From a virus: 20,251 nt of DNA. The notes under the pieces are model-generated. The model ran no database searches, was not told where the DNA came from, and was given only the letters and a program-made list of their open reading frames with translations. Each line of letters opens with the position of its first letter. The first letter of the stretch is position 1. The stretch covers positions 1 through 20,251 of IMG/VR virus record IMGVR_UViG_3300021085_000282. One strand, written 5' to 3'. The translations under genes and the position numbers were made by a program. Below are positions 6,911-14,526 of the stretch, in pieces.

Positions 6911-8089
6911 ATGACCGCAATTACAGGACTACGTGGGACTGGTCAGTTCACTACCGACTTCCGTCCTACGAATTATCGGGAGCTATTCACGCTCCTAGAA
7001 CCAAACGGCACTGCGCCACTTCAGGCTCTCCTTTCTATGGCTGGCTCTGAAAGCACAGATGACCCTAAATACAACCACTTCCGTGATGAAATGCCAGATC
7101 GGACACTGACTGTTGATGGTGCTATTGCATCTTCTTCAACAGGTACAGTTGTTGTAGACAACGACGACGACGAAGCGTTCGTAGTCTCAGGCGCGATCTT
7201 GCAGAACCAGGCAACTGGTGAAATCATGCACGCAACAGCGGATGCAAACTTAGGTACAAACACACTGACTGTTACTCGTAACATCGGTGGCACAGCACAC
7301 AATATTGGTGATGGCGACGTACTTGTGATTGCTGGCTTTGCGGATCAGGAAGGTGGCTCTAGCCCAACAGCTATTAGCTTCGATCCAACTCTTGATCACA
7401 ACTTTACGCAAATCTTCAAGACTGCCGTACAAGTAACAGGCACATTGCAGAACACATACTTGCGTACAGGTGACAAAGAGCAAGAGCAACTGACTAAGGC
7501 ACTAAAGATGCACATGTCAGATATCGAAAGAGCAATGTTCTTTGGTCAGCGTCACGAAGCAAACGCTTCAACTGCATCACCAACAAGGTACACTGGCGGT
7601 CTACAGAACATGATCTCCAATGTAACTGACGGTGCTTCATACGGTGCGTCGGCAAACACTATCACTGAGAAAGAGTTTGATCGGCTATTGATTGAAGACA
7701 TCTTTGCATACGGTTCATCTGAAAAGGTGGCTTTCTGTGGCGCAAGGGTGATTTCAAACCTTATGGAAATCGGCAAGAACCGCTGGCAACCAACTAGCAT
7801 TGATAATGCTTATGGCGTTTCATTGACAAGGTACACAACATACGCTGGCGATTTGCTCGTGTATATGCACCCAATGTTCCGTCAGACTGGTATGACAGAA
7901 GAGATGTTTGTACTCGACATGGGCGAACTAAAGTATCGTTACATGCAGGGTCGTGACACTCAGCTTATCCGTGACATCCAGACACCAGACTTCGACGGTG
8001 TTAAGCACATGTACCAGACAGAGTGTGGTCTTGAGATGACACAAGCTAAAGTGCATCACCGCATCAAAGGCTGGAACAAAGTCACATAA
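6911..8089 (+). CDS. Major capsid protein, SU10/DUF5309-like
   Basis: The 392-residue protein would form the icosahedral shell (HK97 fold). The N-terminal part has RPTNYRELFTLLEPNGTAPLQALL, followed by a beta-rich segment at about 65-145 (TVVVDNDDDEAFVVSG, TNTLTVTRNIGGTAHNIGDGDVLVIAG), which fits the extended E-loop or insertion of this group. Next comes a spine-helix-like region ending in SDIERAMFFGQRHE, then RYTGGLQNMISNV, a combination I associate with the SU10-like capsid family (DUF5309). The C-terminal part (LLVYMHPMF, FVLDMGELKYRYM, TECGLEMTQAKVHHRIKGW) also matches that family's ending. No protease is seen in the window and no N-terminal delta domain is obvious, so a separate scaffold is consistent. 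The gene has its own leader and is bracketed by two hairpins, suggesting separate high expression. Confidence 0.88.
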   Translation: MTAITGLRGTGQFTTDFRPTNYRELFTLLEPNGTAPLQALLSMAGSESTDDPKYNHFRDEMPDRTLTVDGAIASSSTGTVVVDNDDDEAFVVSGAILQNQATGEIMHATADANLGTNTLTVTRNIGGTAHNIGDGDVLVIAGFADQEGGSSPTAISFDPTLDHNFTQIFKTAVQVTGTLQNTYLRTGDKEQEQLTKALKMHMSDIERAMFFGQRHEANASTASPTRYTGGLQNMISNVTDGASYGASANTITEKEFDRLLIEDIFAYGSSEKVAFCGARVISNLMEIGKNRWQPTSIDNAYGVSLTRYTTYAGDLLVYMHPMFRQTGMTEEMFVLDMGELKYRYMQGRDTQLIRDIQTPDFDGVKHMYQTECGLEMTQAKVHHRIKGWNKVT

Positions 8090-8121
8090 GGACGACTATA
8101 CCGTTCCAAAACACATACTAT

Positions 8122-8150
8122 AAGGGCGTGGCAACACGCCCTTTTTGTTT
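8122..8150 (+). terminator. Rho-independent terminator after the capsid gene
   Basis: A perfect 9 bp GC-rich stem (AAGGGCGTG / CACGCCCTT) closed by a GCAA (GNRA-type) tetraloop is followed directly by TTTGTTT. It lies 32 nt after the capsid stop and is the strongest terminator in the window. It would limit read-through from the capsid gene into the neck and tail genes. Confidence 0.88.
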
Positions 8151-8163
8151 ATGGGAGTTATAA

Positions 8164-8457
8164 ATGGCAATTATCAAAGAAAAGACTAAGGTGGCTGGAG
8201 TAGCGGCGGCTAAAAAAGCGGCGGCACAGAAGGCAGTCCCAGCCCCAAAAAATGAACAGCGTAAAGAAAATAAAATCTACATCTCCTCACAAGAGGAAGT
8301 AGTGAAGATGGAAGTAGTTCTTCGTGGTGAACGGTTCAAATCATATTGGGACAGTGACCGTGAGTATCTGTTTTTCTCCATATCTCCAAAGTACGTAGAG
8401 GCATTTGAAATGCACACGTTCTTTGTCAGTGGCAAATTTATTGATTTTGAGGAGTAA
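8164..8457 (+). CDS. Small basic protein after the capsid gene
   Basis: The 97-residue protein starts at an ATG with GGGAG 6 nt upstream, just after the capsid terminator. Residues 1-40 are Ala/Lys-rich and probably disordered (KVAGVAAAKKAAAQKAV). Residues about 43-97 look like a small beta domain (VVKMEVVLRGERFKSYWDSDREYLFFSI, ending FFVSGKFIDFEE). Family not recognised. Its position suggests a head decoration or head-completion protein. The Ala-Ala codons are all GCG-GCN, an example of the window-wide avoidance of GCWGC. Confidence 0.75.
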   Translation: MAIIKEKTKVAGVAAAKKAAAQKAVPAPKNEQRKENKIYISSQEEVVKMEVVLRGERFKSYWDSDREYLFFSISPKYVEAFEMHTFFVSGKFIDFEE

Positions 8458-8459
8458 GC

Positions 8460-9101
8460 ATGGCTATCGAGACCCCTCGCGTTTATGACAATATTACTGG
8501 TGAACGACCAGCTAACACCGACGTAAAGCATTACGACCCAGACACCAAGCGTTCAAACATGCCTGGTGCAAGGGACTTGCGTGAGGGAATTGATGCCAAC
8601 AAAGTTGCTGACATCGAGGGCCAGTGGAAGACACACTGGGATAATGCGGAAGCTAGAAACAGGTTCTCTGTAAACAACCCTCATCTATCTGAGCCGTACT
8701 CAAACTTGGAAGCACTTGTATTCCAAGCGTTAAGACGTTACGGGGATATGCACCCAGGAACAGTTGACGGCGAAGTTATGATGATGTTCGTAGAGTTTGC
8801 GAACTTAGTCATTGAAGACTTACGTGGTCACGTCTACTGGGATAACCCAGAGATGGACTACTATACACATCCGTCTCAACAGCGTGAGATACCAGACAGT
8901 ATCATTGTGGCTGGTCTCCTATATCATTACTCGGTTCAACAGCAGTCAAACAAAATTGAGGCTTACGGCCCAATGTACTTTAAGATGATGAACCGTATTC
9001 TGTTCCAGCGTAAGTATGGGTCAGGCAAAATTGAAATGTCTCCTTGGGATAAGTCTGTTAAGCCATCAGGCGTTCAAGGCCACGATGCTAGGAGAAAATA
9101 A
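8460..9101 (+). CDS. Head-tail adaptor (gp11-like by position)
   Basis: The 213-residue protein starts two bases after the upstream stop and overlaps the next start by one base (TAATG). It sits between the capsid and nozzle genes, where T7-like phages encode the adaptor that joins the portal to the tail (gp11 / P22 gp4 role). The first 70 residues are polar and likely extended. From about 80 on there are helices (NLEALVFQALRRYGD, GEVMMMFVEFANLVIEDLRG, SIIVAGLLYHYSVQQQ, MYFKMMNRILFQRKYGS) of the helical-bundle type seen in adaptors. No sequence signature was recognised with certainty, so function is by position and fold impression. Confidence 0.68.
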   Translation: MAIETPRVYDNITGERPANTDVKHYDPDTKRSNMPGARDLREGIDANKVADIEGQWKTHWDNAEARNRFSVNNPHLSEPYSNLEALVFQALRRYGDMHPGTVDGEVMMMFVEFANLVIEDLRGHVYWDNPEMDYYTHPSQQREIPDSIIVAGLLYHYSVQQQSNKIEAYGPMYFKMMNRILFQRKYGSGKIEMSPWDKSVKPSGVQGHDARRK

Positions 9102-11008
9102 TGTCAACCACATACTCTCCTTCTGGTATCAAAACTAAGGTATATCCTTACGAAGACTTCCAAGGGATAGACGCATCTCGTGATAAAGGTGCTTTGGACA
9201 CAGGACAGAAACAGCACCTTCTCGACATATCTAATGGGTATGCTGATTGGCGAGGGTCTATTGTGCGTGACGCTGGTGCAACACAGCGAACTCCTGGCGA
9301 CGCTATTGTAAAACACGTAACCTTCTTTGGTAGAGACCTAGCTTGCTGGGCGCAGAAGGATGGTGGTGGAACTTCACTAAAGTCTGAACGTGCTATTGCT
9401 AACCCACAAAATCTCATCGAGGTTGTTTGGGATACTGCTACTAGCTCCATAGCTCAAGACACCAGTGGTACTTACAGACCTACATCTTCACTCGAATATT
9501 TCGATGTGGCCTTTGAGGTCGTAGCAAACTACCCTCTATTGAACACACTAACCTACGGCCCCGATGCAACAGGAACGCCTGTCTATTTACTTAGGGTGGC
9601 TGTATCTGATGGTGGCAACCTAGCCGCTACTACAGATAGTTCCAACACAATCAAAGTGTCTGTTGATTTAGTGTTCAACAAGATTACTGTAAAGAGCCAA
9701 GGGAGTAAGGCTGACGACGAAGCCGCCTTTAATGCTTGGTTACAGTTGCAGACAGAAACAGTCTATCTGTACGCAAATAGAACTGACGTTAAGCCACAGG
9801 CAAATGGGCATGAAGCATTTGAGGTTTACCCTCAAACAGCAGTTGTCACATCGACTATCTTTAACAACAAGGTTATCTTTGCATCCCGTGACTTCCCCAT
9901 GTACTCATACGATGGGTTTAAGTTCGAGCAGATAGAAAGTGGTTCTGACCCACGGCCTGCCTACGCCGTCGCAGTTCAGCGTCGTCTTGCTACAGCAGGA
10001 CAGCCAGGCCGACGAACAATTATTGATTTTAGTAGAGTTGACCGCGAAGAAGTCTTTACACTTGATGAAGACCCAGCGGCGGCACAAGTCACGCAAGCAT
10101 CCGACATTGACGTTGCTAACGTCATTGGTACAGCGGATGAGATACGCGGACTGGGGGTTTTTGAGAACTCGCGTCTAGCTGTGTTTACATTTGACCAGAC
10201 GTTAGTTTATCAGCTACACCCAGACTACACCCTTTGGCAGATTGACGATAAGGCCAACATTAAAATTGGTACTATATCACACAACACAATCTGTCAGGCT
10301 GGTGCTGACCTTCTGTTTTGTTCTCGTGATGGTGTTCACTCCCTTCGCCGATCGGAAACAAACGGTGTCACAATCTTTACCATCCCTATGTCAAACAAGA
10401 TTGATCTGCTTTACAGAGAGTATGTTAAGAGTGTTGATGATTCCGAAACAATCACAGCATACTTTGACCAAGATGAAGGTCAGTACCATGTATTCTTCCC
10501 AGTGTCCGATTTCTTATCTAAGCGTTTAACATTGACGCTAAACCCTATGGCGGGTGGTGAGAGTAAATGGTCTAGTGGAGATTTTCTAAACACACGTTGC
10601 GGTAAACAGTTGGGTGGTGTAACGCTACTCGGCACGCCTGGTGGTGTTTGGGAACAGAACAAGGTAGAGGATATAGTCCAGTACAGTCCAGAAATGGTCG
10701 TGACTACTCCGATCTTGTGGCAAGGCGCAATCAACGACATGAAGGAGAGTTACAGCTTTATTCTGCAAGCCACAGGTAAAGGTGAACTTCAGGTCGAAGC
10801 CTTTGATGAGCGTGGAAGATACATGTCTTCCATGCAGTTCCTTATCGAAGATGACGGAGCGGACGACAAATTCCCCGATGTACCGTTAAGTAGACAGTAC
10901 GAACGAAAGTTCGAGCATCGCTACAGAGGGGTGCAGTTCCGCTTTACGACGAAGGGTAAGGGACTTCTAAAAATAATTGGCTTTGCGGTCACAGTGAGGA
11001 CAGGATAA
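9101..11008 (+). CDS. Tail nozzle / tail tubular protein B-like
   Basis: The 635-residue, beta-rich protein fits the tail nozzle of short-tailed phages (T7 gp12, P22 gp10 stabilisation protein), a beta-propeller-like hexamer through which DNA leaves. Evidence: the N-terminal YEDFQGIDASRDKGALD followed by GSIVRDAGATQRTPG, similar to the nozzle start where residues contact the adaptor; NKVIFASRDFPMYSYDG; and the distinctive middle segment DEIRGLGVFENSRLAVFTFDQ with LVYQLHPDYTLWQIDD and ADLLFCSRDGVHSLRR, a pattern widespread in nozzle proteins. The C-terminal part (SYSFILQATGKGELQVEAFD, FRFTTKGKGLLKIIGFAVTV) is a beta-sandwich-like end. It sits directly after the adaptor and before the fibre gene. 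Confidence 0.82.
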   Translation: MSTTYSPSGIKTKVYPYEDFQGIDASRDKGALDTGQKQHLLDISNGYADWRGSIVRDAGATQRTPGDAIVKHVTFFGRDLACWAQKDGGGTSLKSERAIANPQNLIEVVWDTATSSIAQDTSGTYRPTSSLEYFDVAFEVVANYPLLNTLTYGPDATGTPVYLLRVAVSDGGNLAATTDSSNTIKVSVDLVFNKITVKSQGSKADDEAAFNAWLQLQTETVYLYANRTDVKPQANGHEAFEVYPQTAVVTSTIFNNKVIFASRDFPMYSYDGFKFEQIESGSDPRPAYAVAVQRRLATAGQPGRRTIIDFSRVDREEVFTLDEDPAAAQVTQASDIDVANVIGTADEIRGLGVFENSRLAVFTFDQTLVYQLHPDYTLWQIDDKANIKIGTISHNTICQAGADLLFCSRDGVHSLRRSETNGVTIFTIPMSNKIDLLYREYVKSVDDSETITAYFDQDEGQYHVFFPVSDFLSKRLTLTLNPMAGGESKWSSGDFLNTRCGKQLGGVTLLGTPGGVWEQNKVEDIVQYSPEMVVTTPILWQGAINDMKESYSFILQATGKGELQVEAFDERGRYMSSMQFLIEDDGADDKFPDVPLSRQYERKFEHRYRGVQFRFTTKGKGLLKIIGFAVTVRTG

Positions 11009-12850
11009 ATGGCACGATTAAGACAACAGCACCCGCAAAACTACGTAAATAGCGGGAACATCCACACGGATTTTGAAAACCTAATCCGTTACGTAAACTC
11101 AGCGGAGCTTGGGAACAAGACTGTAGGTGAGCTATTCGGCATACTCTTCAATGAAGAAGGTGTGTTCCGAGGCCCAGTCCAAATGCGTCTTGATGCTCAA
11201 AGCGGTATCCAATACAGAATTGGTCAGTACAATAGTGAGGAAGAGGGATGGGCAACCATCGCAACTCTGGCATCACTACGTGGGCCTGCTGGTGCATCCG
11301 TTGGTAACGTGGAAGGCCCGTTCTTCTTTAACAGGCAAGACATTGAAATCGGTGGGCCAGTAGCAAGTGTCACGGTGTCCGCACCTGGTTCGGCTTATAC
11401 AGCGGCACCGACGGTAACATTTAGTTCGCCCGACGATCCTAACGGTGTAGTAGCGGCTGGAACAGCCACGCTCGGTGGGACTAACGGCGACGAAGTTGTC
11501 TCTGTTTCTGTGACCACTGCTGGAACTGGCTACTCATCTCCACCTACGGTTACTATCTCAGGTGGAAACGGTGCTGGTGCCACAGCAACATCGACGCTTG
11601 GTTCACCAGTCTCAGTTGTGAACTATTCTTTTGATCCATCTACAACAGACATTGTTGTTTACAGAAACGGTATTCTGCTTCACGGACTTACATCTGCTGG
11701 TACGGCGGCTCAGTATACTTACAGCACAACAAACAACACTGTCTCAGTAACAAACGTATCTCCAGCTTTGGCTAACGGAGACAAGATAAGCGTTTACTCT
11801 GTTCGTTCTCAGGCTGTTACAAACTTCCGTAGAGTTGATAACGAGATTAGCGGAGCCACCACACTTATTTCATTCGTTCACACTACAGACGAGAAGATAC
11901 TTGTCTGGAGAAACGGTGTTCTACAAGAAGAAGGTGGTAATGCTGACTACTTAGCATCTGCTACTGCGAACACAATCACATTCCTTGATCCTAACAACCC
12001 ATTGGGCGTAGGTGACAAGGTTACAGTTCTTACTGTTGAGAACCAGTCATTGAAAACTGTTGCTGGACTTATGTTCGAGGACGAGTACACAGATGCAAAT
12101 GGCTTTATTAACTGGGCTAAGATATCTGTAGCTGATAACCAGATACCTCAGAGTAAGGTTTCAAGCCTTGCTACGTCGTTGGCTGGTAAAGCTAACAACA
12201 CTAACTCTCTTACTGCTCCATTAAGTCCTGCAACTGGAGACCTATGGTTAGACATATCACAGGTTCCAGCAGTTCTGAAATTCTATGATGGTACTCAGTG
12301 GTTAGAGACATCACCTGAGAGTTCATTGCCAACATTCGTTCAGTCTAACGCAAGTCAGTACGTCCGTGTGAACGGCACAGGTACATCGCTTGAATATGGA
12401 GACATCGACTTCTCGGCTCTCGTACCTAAGACATACATGGGTGCGGCGAACGGTGTGGCTACACTTGATACATCTGGTAAGCTACCACCTAACCAGTTGC
12501 CTGAGATTTTCTCTACTATCAGTCTTCCATTCTTCTCAGTATGGGAGAACAGTTCTGCGTCGGTTACTAACAAAACATACTTTGTTACACGTATGTGGAA
12601 GCAGACTATCCGTATTGACGGGCTAAGTTTCAAGTTGGCTGGCGGTTCTTGCACCATTCAGCTTGCAGTAGACGGCTCGACTATTGGTAGTACCTACTCA
12701 GTTTCATCTACAGCGCAGTCTCTTTCATTGACTACTATCATTGAAATCGACGCTACCACTTCTGGACGTAGACTTGAGCTAGTTGTTACCAATGCTTCAT
12801 CTGCAACATCATTAGAGGTTGGGATCGCGGCGGCAACTGTCAACGTATAG
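11009..12850 (+). CDS. Tail fibre protein with modular beta repeats
   Basis: The 613-residue protein starts immediately after the nozzle stop. Residues 38-81 are the N-terminal module shared with the 171-residue protein at 1584, presumably the virion-binding part, followed by a short collagen-like RGPAGAS. Two Tyr-Pro repeat units follow (117-141 and 164-186: VxSVTVxxxGxxYxxxPTVTxS). After them come two longer beta modules, about 203-268 and 283-343, each with (V/L)V(Y/W)RNG(I/V)L and a G-DK-(I/V)-V end. Then a linker (IPQSKVSSLATSLAGKANN, and a DLWLDISQVPAVLKFYDGTQW segment) leads to a C-terminal beta domain (about 500-613) likely to be the distal receptor-binding tip. No enzyme motif is visible. 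The repeats point to growth by internal duplication. Confidence 0.8.
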   Translation: MARLRQQHPQNYVNSGNIHTDFENLIRYVNSAELGNKTVGELFGILFNEEGVFRGPVQMRLDAQSGIQYRIGQYNSEEEGWATIATLASLRGPAGASVGNVEGPFFFNRQDIEIGGPVASVTVSAPGSAYTAAPTVTFSSPDDPNGVVAAGTATLGGTNGDEVVSVSVTTAGTGYSSPPTVTISGGNGAGATATSTLGSPVSVVNYSFDPSTTDIVVYRNGILLHGLTSAGTAAQYTYSTTNNTVSVTNVSPALANGDKISVYSVRSQAVTNFRRVDNEISGATTLISFVHTTDEKILVWRNGVLQEEGGNADYLASATANTITFLDPNNPLGVGDKVTVLTVENQSLKTVAGLMFEDEYTDANGFINWAKISVADNQIPQSKVSSLATSLAGKANNTNSLTAPLSPATGDLWLDISQVPAVLKFYDGTQWLETSPESSLPTFVQSNASQYVRVNGTGTSLEYGDIDFSALVPKTYMGAANGVATLDTSGKLPPNQLPEIFSTISLPFFSVWENSSASVTNKTYFVTRMWKQTIRIDGLSFKLAGGSCTIQLAVDGSTIGSTYSVSSTAQSLSLTTIIEIDATTSGRRLELVVTNASSATSLEVGIAAATVNV

Positions 12851-12859
12851 GGGAGTTAA

Positions 12860-14074
12860 ATGTCTGACAGAAAATTTACAACTCAGAGCGGGCAACCTCG
12901 GTTAGAAGATAGCTACGGCGTTCGAGAGTTTCTCGATGATTATGGCCCGATGTCTATCTTGACACGGCTCACGCAAGGCCACGACGAAGAGATACCATCA
13001 ATGCCATCTGGCCTTGGTGGTCTTGGCTTTGACGCTCTTGGCAGTGACAGAGACGGCAATAGTAGTGGCAGAATAAAAGACCTAAAAGAAGCAGAGCAAA
13101 AAGAATTTGAAGAGATACGTAAACGTCGTGTCCGTGAGAAGCTACAGGATGATACTGGGCTTGGTGCTATGATGGATGCTGAGGCTCTCAAGGGTCACTA
13201 CGGAGCTATGAGGGCTGGTGACGACACACTTAGTTATACTCAGACTGGTGAGCGTGTCATACCAAAGCCAGTTCTTGATAAGTTCCCAGACCTTGCTATG
13301 GCTGTTCAACAAGCCACAGCATCAGTTGGCCTAGACCCTGACAGATTTGAAGTCGGCAACGACGGTGGTGTCTACAACCCAGACACAGGGGTACAAGAGT
13401 TCAACCATGCTTGGTGGCATTTAGACTTTGACAAGATCATAGACAACGTAGGCGAGTACGGTAGCAAGCTCTATGACAGTGCCAAAGATAGCGTGACAAA
13501 ATCATTCAATGAATTTGCTGAAGACCCACTCGGTAATGACCTTGTTCAATCAAGTCTAGCTGGTATTGGTTCTGGTGTAGCGGCAAAGCTCGCTGGTGCT
13601 AATAACGAGCAAGCAATCCAAACAGCATTAGGCGGGGCGGCTGGGTATGGTCTCGGCCCTAAAGACGCTACAATGTCTCAGAAGTTGTTAGGTGCTGGTA
13701 TGGGTGGTTATGGTGCGTATAATGCTTATACCCCGCCACCACCACCACTTCCTTCAACAACGCCTTCAAATCCTTTGCCTTCAGATTACGCGCAAATACT
13801 TGCCTCACAGCCAGTTTCGTACGGAGACAAGAACGAGCAAGCTAACTTATCAATGACACTCCCACAGTTGGCCCCTCCCGCCGCTGTGGGGGCTGTCTCC
13901 AAGCCTGATGGTGTCAACTACTTAGAAGAAGTGGACACTAGGGATGGTGGCAAATCTTACGTTGACGTGGGGGATAAAGTGTACGGCGGTAGCTTCGGCT
14001 CCAACATATCTTCTGGTAGTCGTCGTGCTGATTTAGACAAAGGATTTGGGCAAAAGGTTCTTTACATTGATTAG
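12860..14074 (+). CDS. Internal virion protein with the phage INP-x-TG motif
   Basis: This 404-residue protein follows the fibre gene after a GGGGAG SD. Residues 120-181 carry a paired motif found in many phage internal or tape-measure-associated proteins: a DTLSYTQTGERVIPKPVL segment (compare the usual GD-x-x-x-H-x-x-x-GE-x-V-x-P) and then VGNDGGVYNPDTGVQEF (compare INP-x-TG-x-x-EF). I recognise the motif but its function is not established. A charged coiled-coil-like stretch is at 72-97, a Gly/Ala-rich segment at 230-290 could be membrane-active, and a PPPPPLP linker at 292-298 leads to a disordered C-terminal part. The protein ends GFGQKVLYID. It overlaps the following acetyltransferase gene by 8 nt. 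Confidence 0.7.
   Translation: MSDRKFTTQSGQPRLEDSYGVREFLDDYGPMSILTRLTQGHDEEIPSMPSGLGGLGFDALGSDRDGNSSGRIKDLKEAEQKEFEEIRKRRVREKLQDDTGLGAMMDAEALKGHYGAMRAGDDTLSYTQTGERVIPKPVLDKFPDLAMAVQQATASVGLDPDRFEVGNDGGVYNPDTGVQEFNHAWWHLDFDKIIDNVGEYGSKLYDSAKDSVTKSFNEFAEDPLGNDLVQSSLAGIGSGVAAKLAGANNEQAIQTALGGAAGYGLGPKDATMSQKLLGAGMGGYGAYNAYTPPPPPLPSTTPSNPLPSDYAQILASQPVSYGDKNEQANLSMTLPQLAPPAAVGAVSKPDGVNYLEEVDTRDGGKSYVDVGDKVYGGSFGSNISSGSRRADLDKGFGQKVLYID
14052..14057 (+). promoter_or_regulatory. SD-like AAAAGG supporting a TTG start
   Basis: AAAAGG lies 9 nt before a TTG at 14067. The alternative ATG at 14079 has no SD, and a TTG at 14046 has AAAGG only 2 nt away. The 14067 start gives MIRHMREEDV, the usual GNAT opening. 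Confidence 0.5.
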
Positions 14075-14525
14075 ACATATGAGGGAAGAAGATGTGGCAC
14101 ATTGTGTTGATTTGGGCGAGCAGTTCCACTCGTCATCATACTTCGCGTTCGCGCCATACAACAAAGATAAAGTATACAACTGGGCCATGCGCGGACTGGA
14201 GAGATCAGACAGGCTTATGCTCGTTGCGGAAGACCAACCCTCTCAAGAGATATTTGGTTATTTTGTGGCGAACATTTCTACATTTTACTTCAGTGATGCA
14301 CTTGTCTCAGAAGAAGAGCAAATGTTCTTGCACCCAGAAAAACGAGGCGGGCCTACTGCTGTGAAGTTTATGAAGATATGGGAGAAGTGGGCAAAAGAAA
14401 ACAATGCTTCGATGCTTTACTTTACCGCAGGGGCGATAGACAGAGGCAACAAGTTTGACGGGTTTATGAAGAAGCTAGGGTATCATCCAACTGGCCCTGC
14501 TTATAGAAAGTGTGTAGGAGAGTAG
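14067..14525 (+). CDS. GNAT-family N-acetyltransferase
   Basis: The 152-residue product has the GNAT layout: beta-1 IRHMREEDVAHCVDL at the start, LMLVAEDQPSQEIFGYFVANIS (beta-2 to beta-4), then motif A at about 83-110 (EEQMFLHPEKRGGPTAVKFM) with the pyrophosphate-binding loop RGGPTA at 93-98 in the place of the usual R/Q-x-x-G-x-G/A, then LYFTAG and F..KLGYH of motif B at about 131-140. Such enzymes move an acetyl group from acetyl-CoA to an amine; the target is unknown. Start: TTG at 14067 is preferred because it keeps beta-1 whole and has an SD; an ATG at 14079 is possible. It is embedded between internal virion protein genes, with which it is probably co-translated, so it may modify a virion or host protein late in infection (inference). 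Confidence 0.8.
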   Translation: MIRHMREEDVAHCVDLGEQFHSSSYFAFAPYNKDKVYNWAMRGLERSDRLMLVAEDQPSQEIFGYFVANISTFYFSDALVSEEEQMFLHPEKRGGPTAVKFMKIWEKWAKENNASMLYFTAGAIDRGNKFDGFMKKLGYHPTGPAYRKCVGE

Positions 14526-14526
14526 T

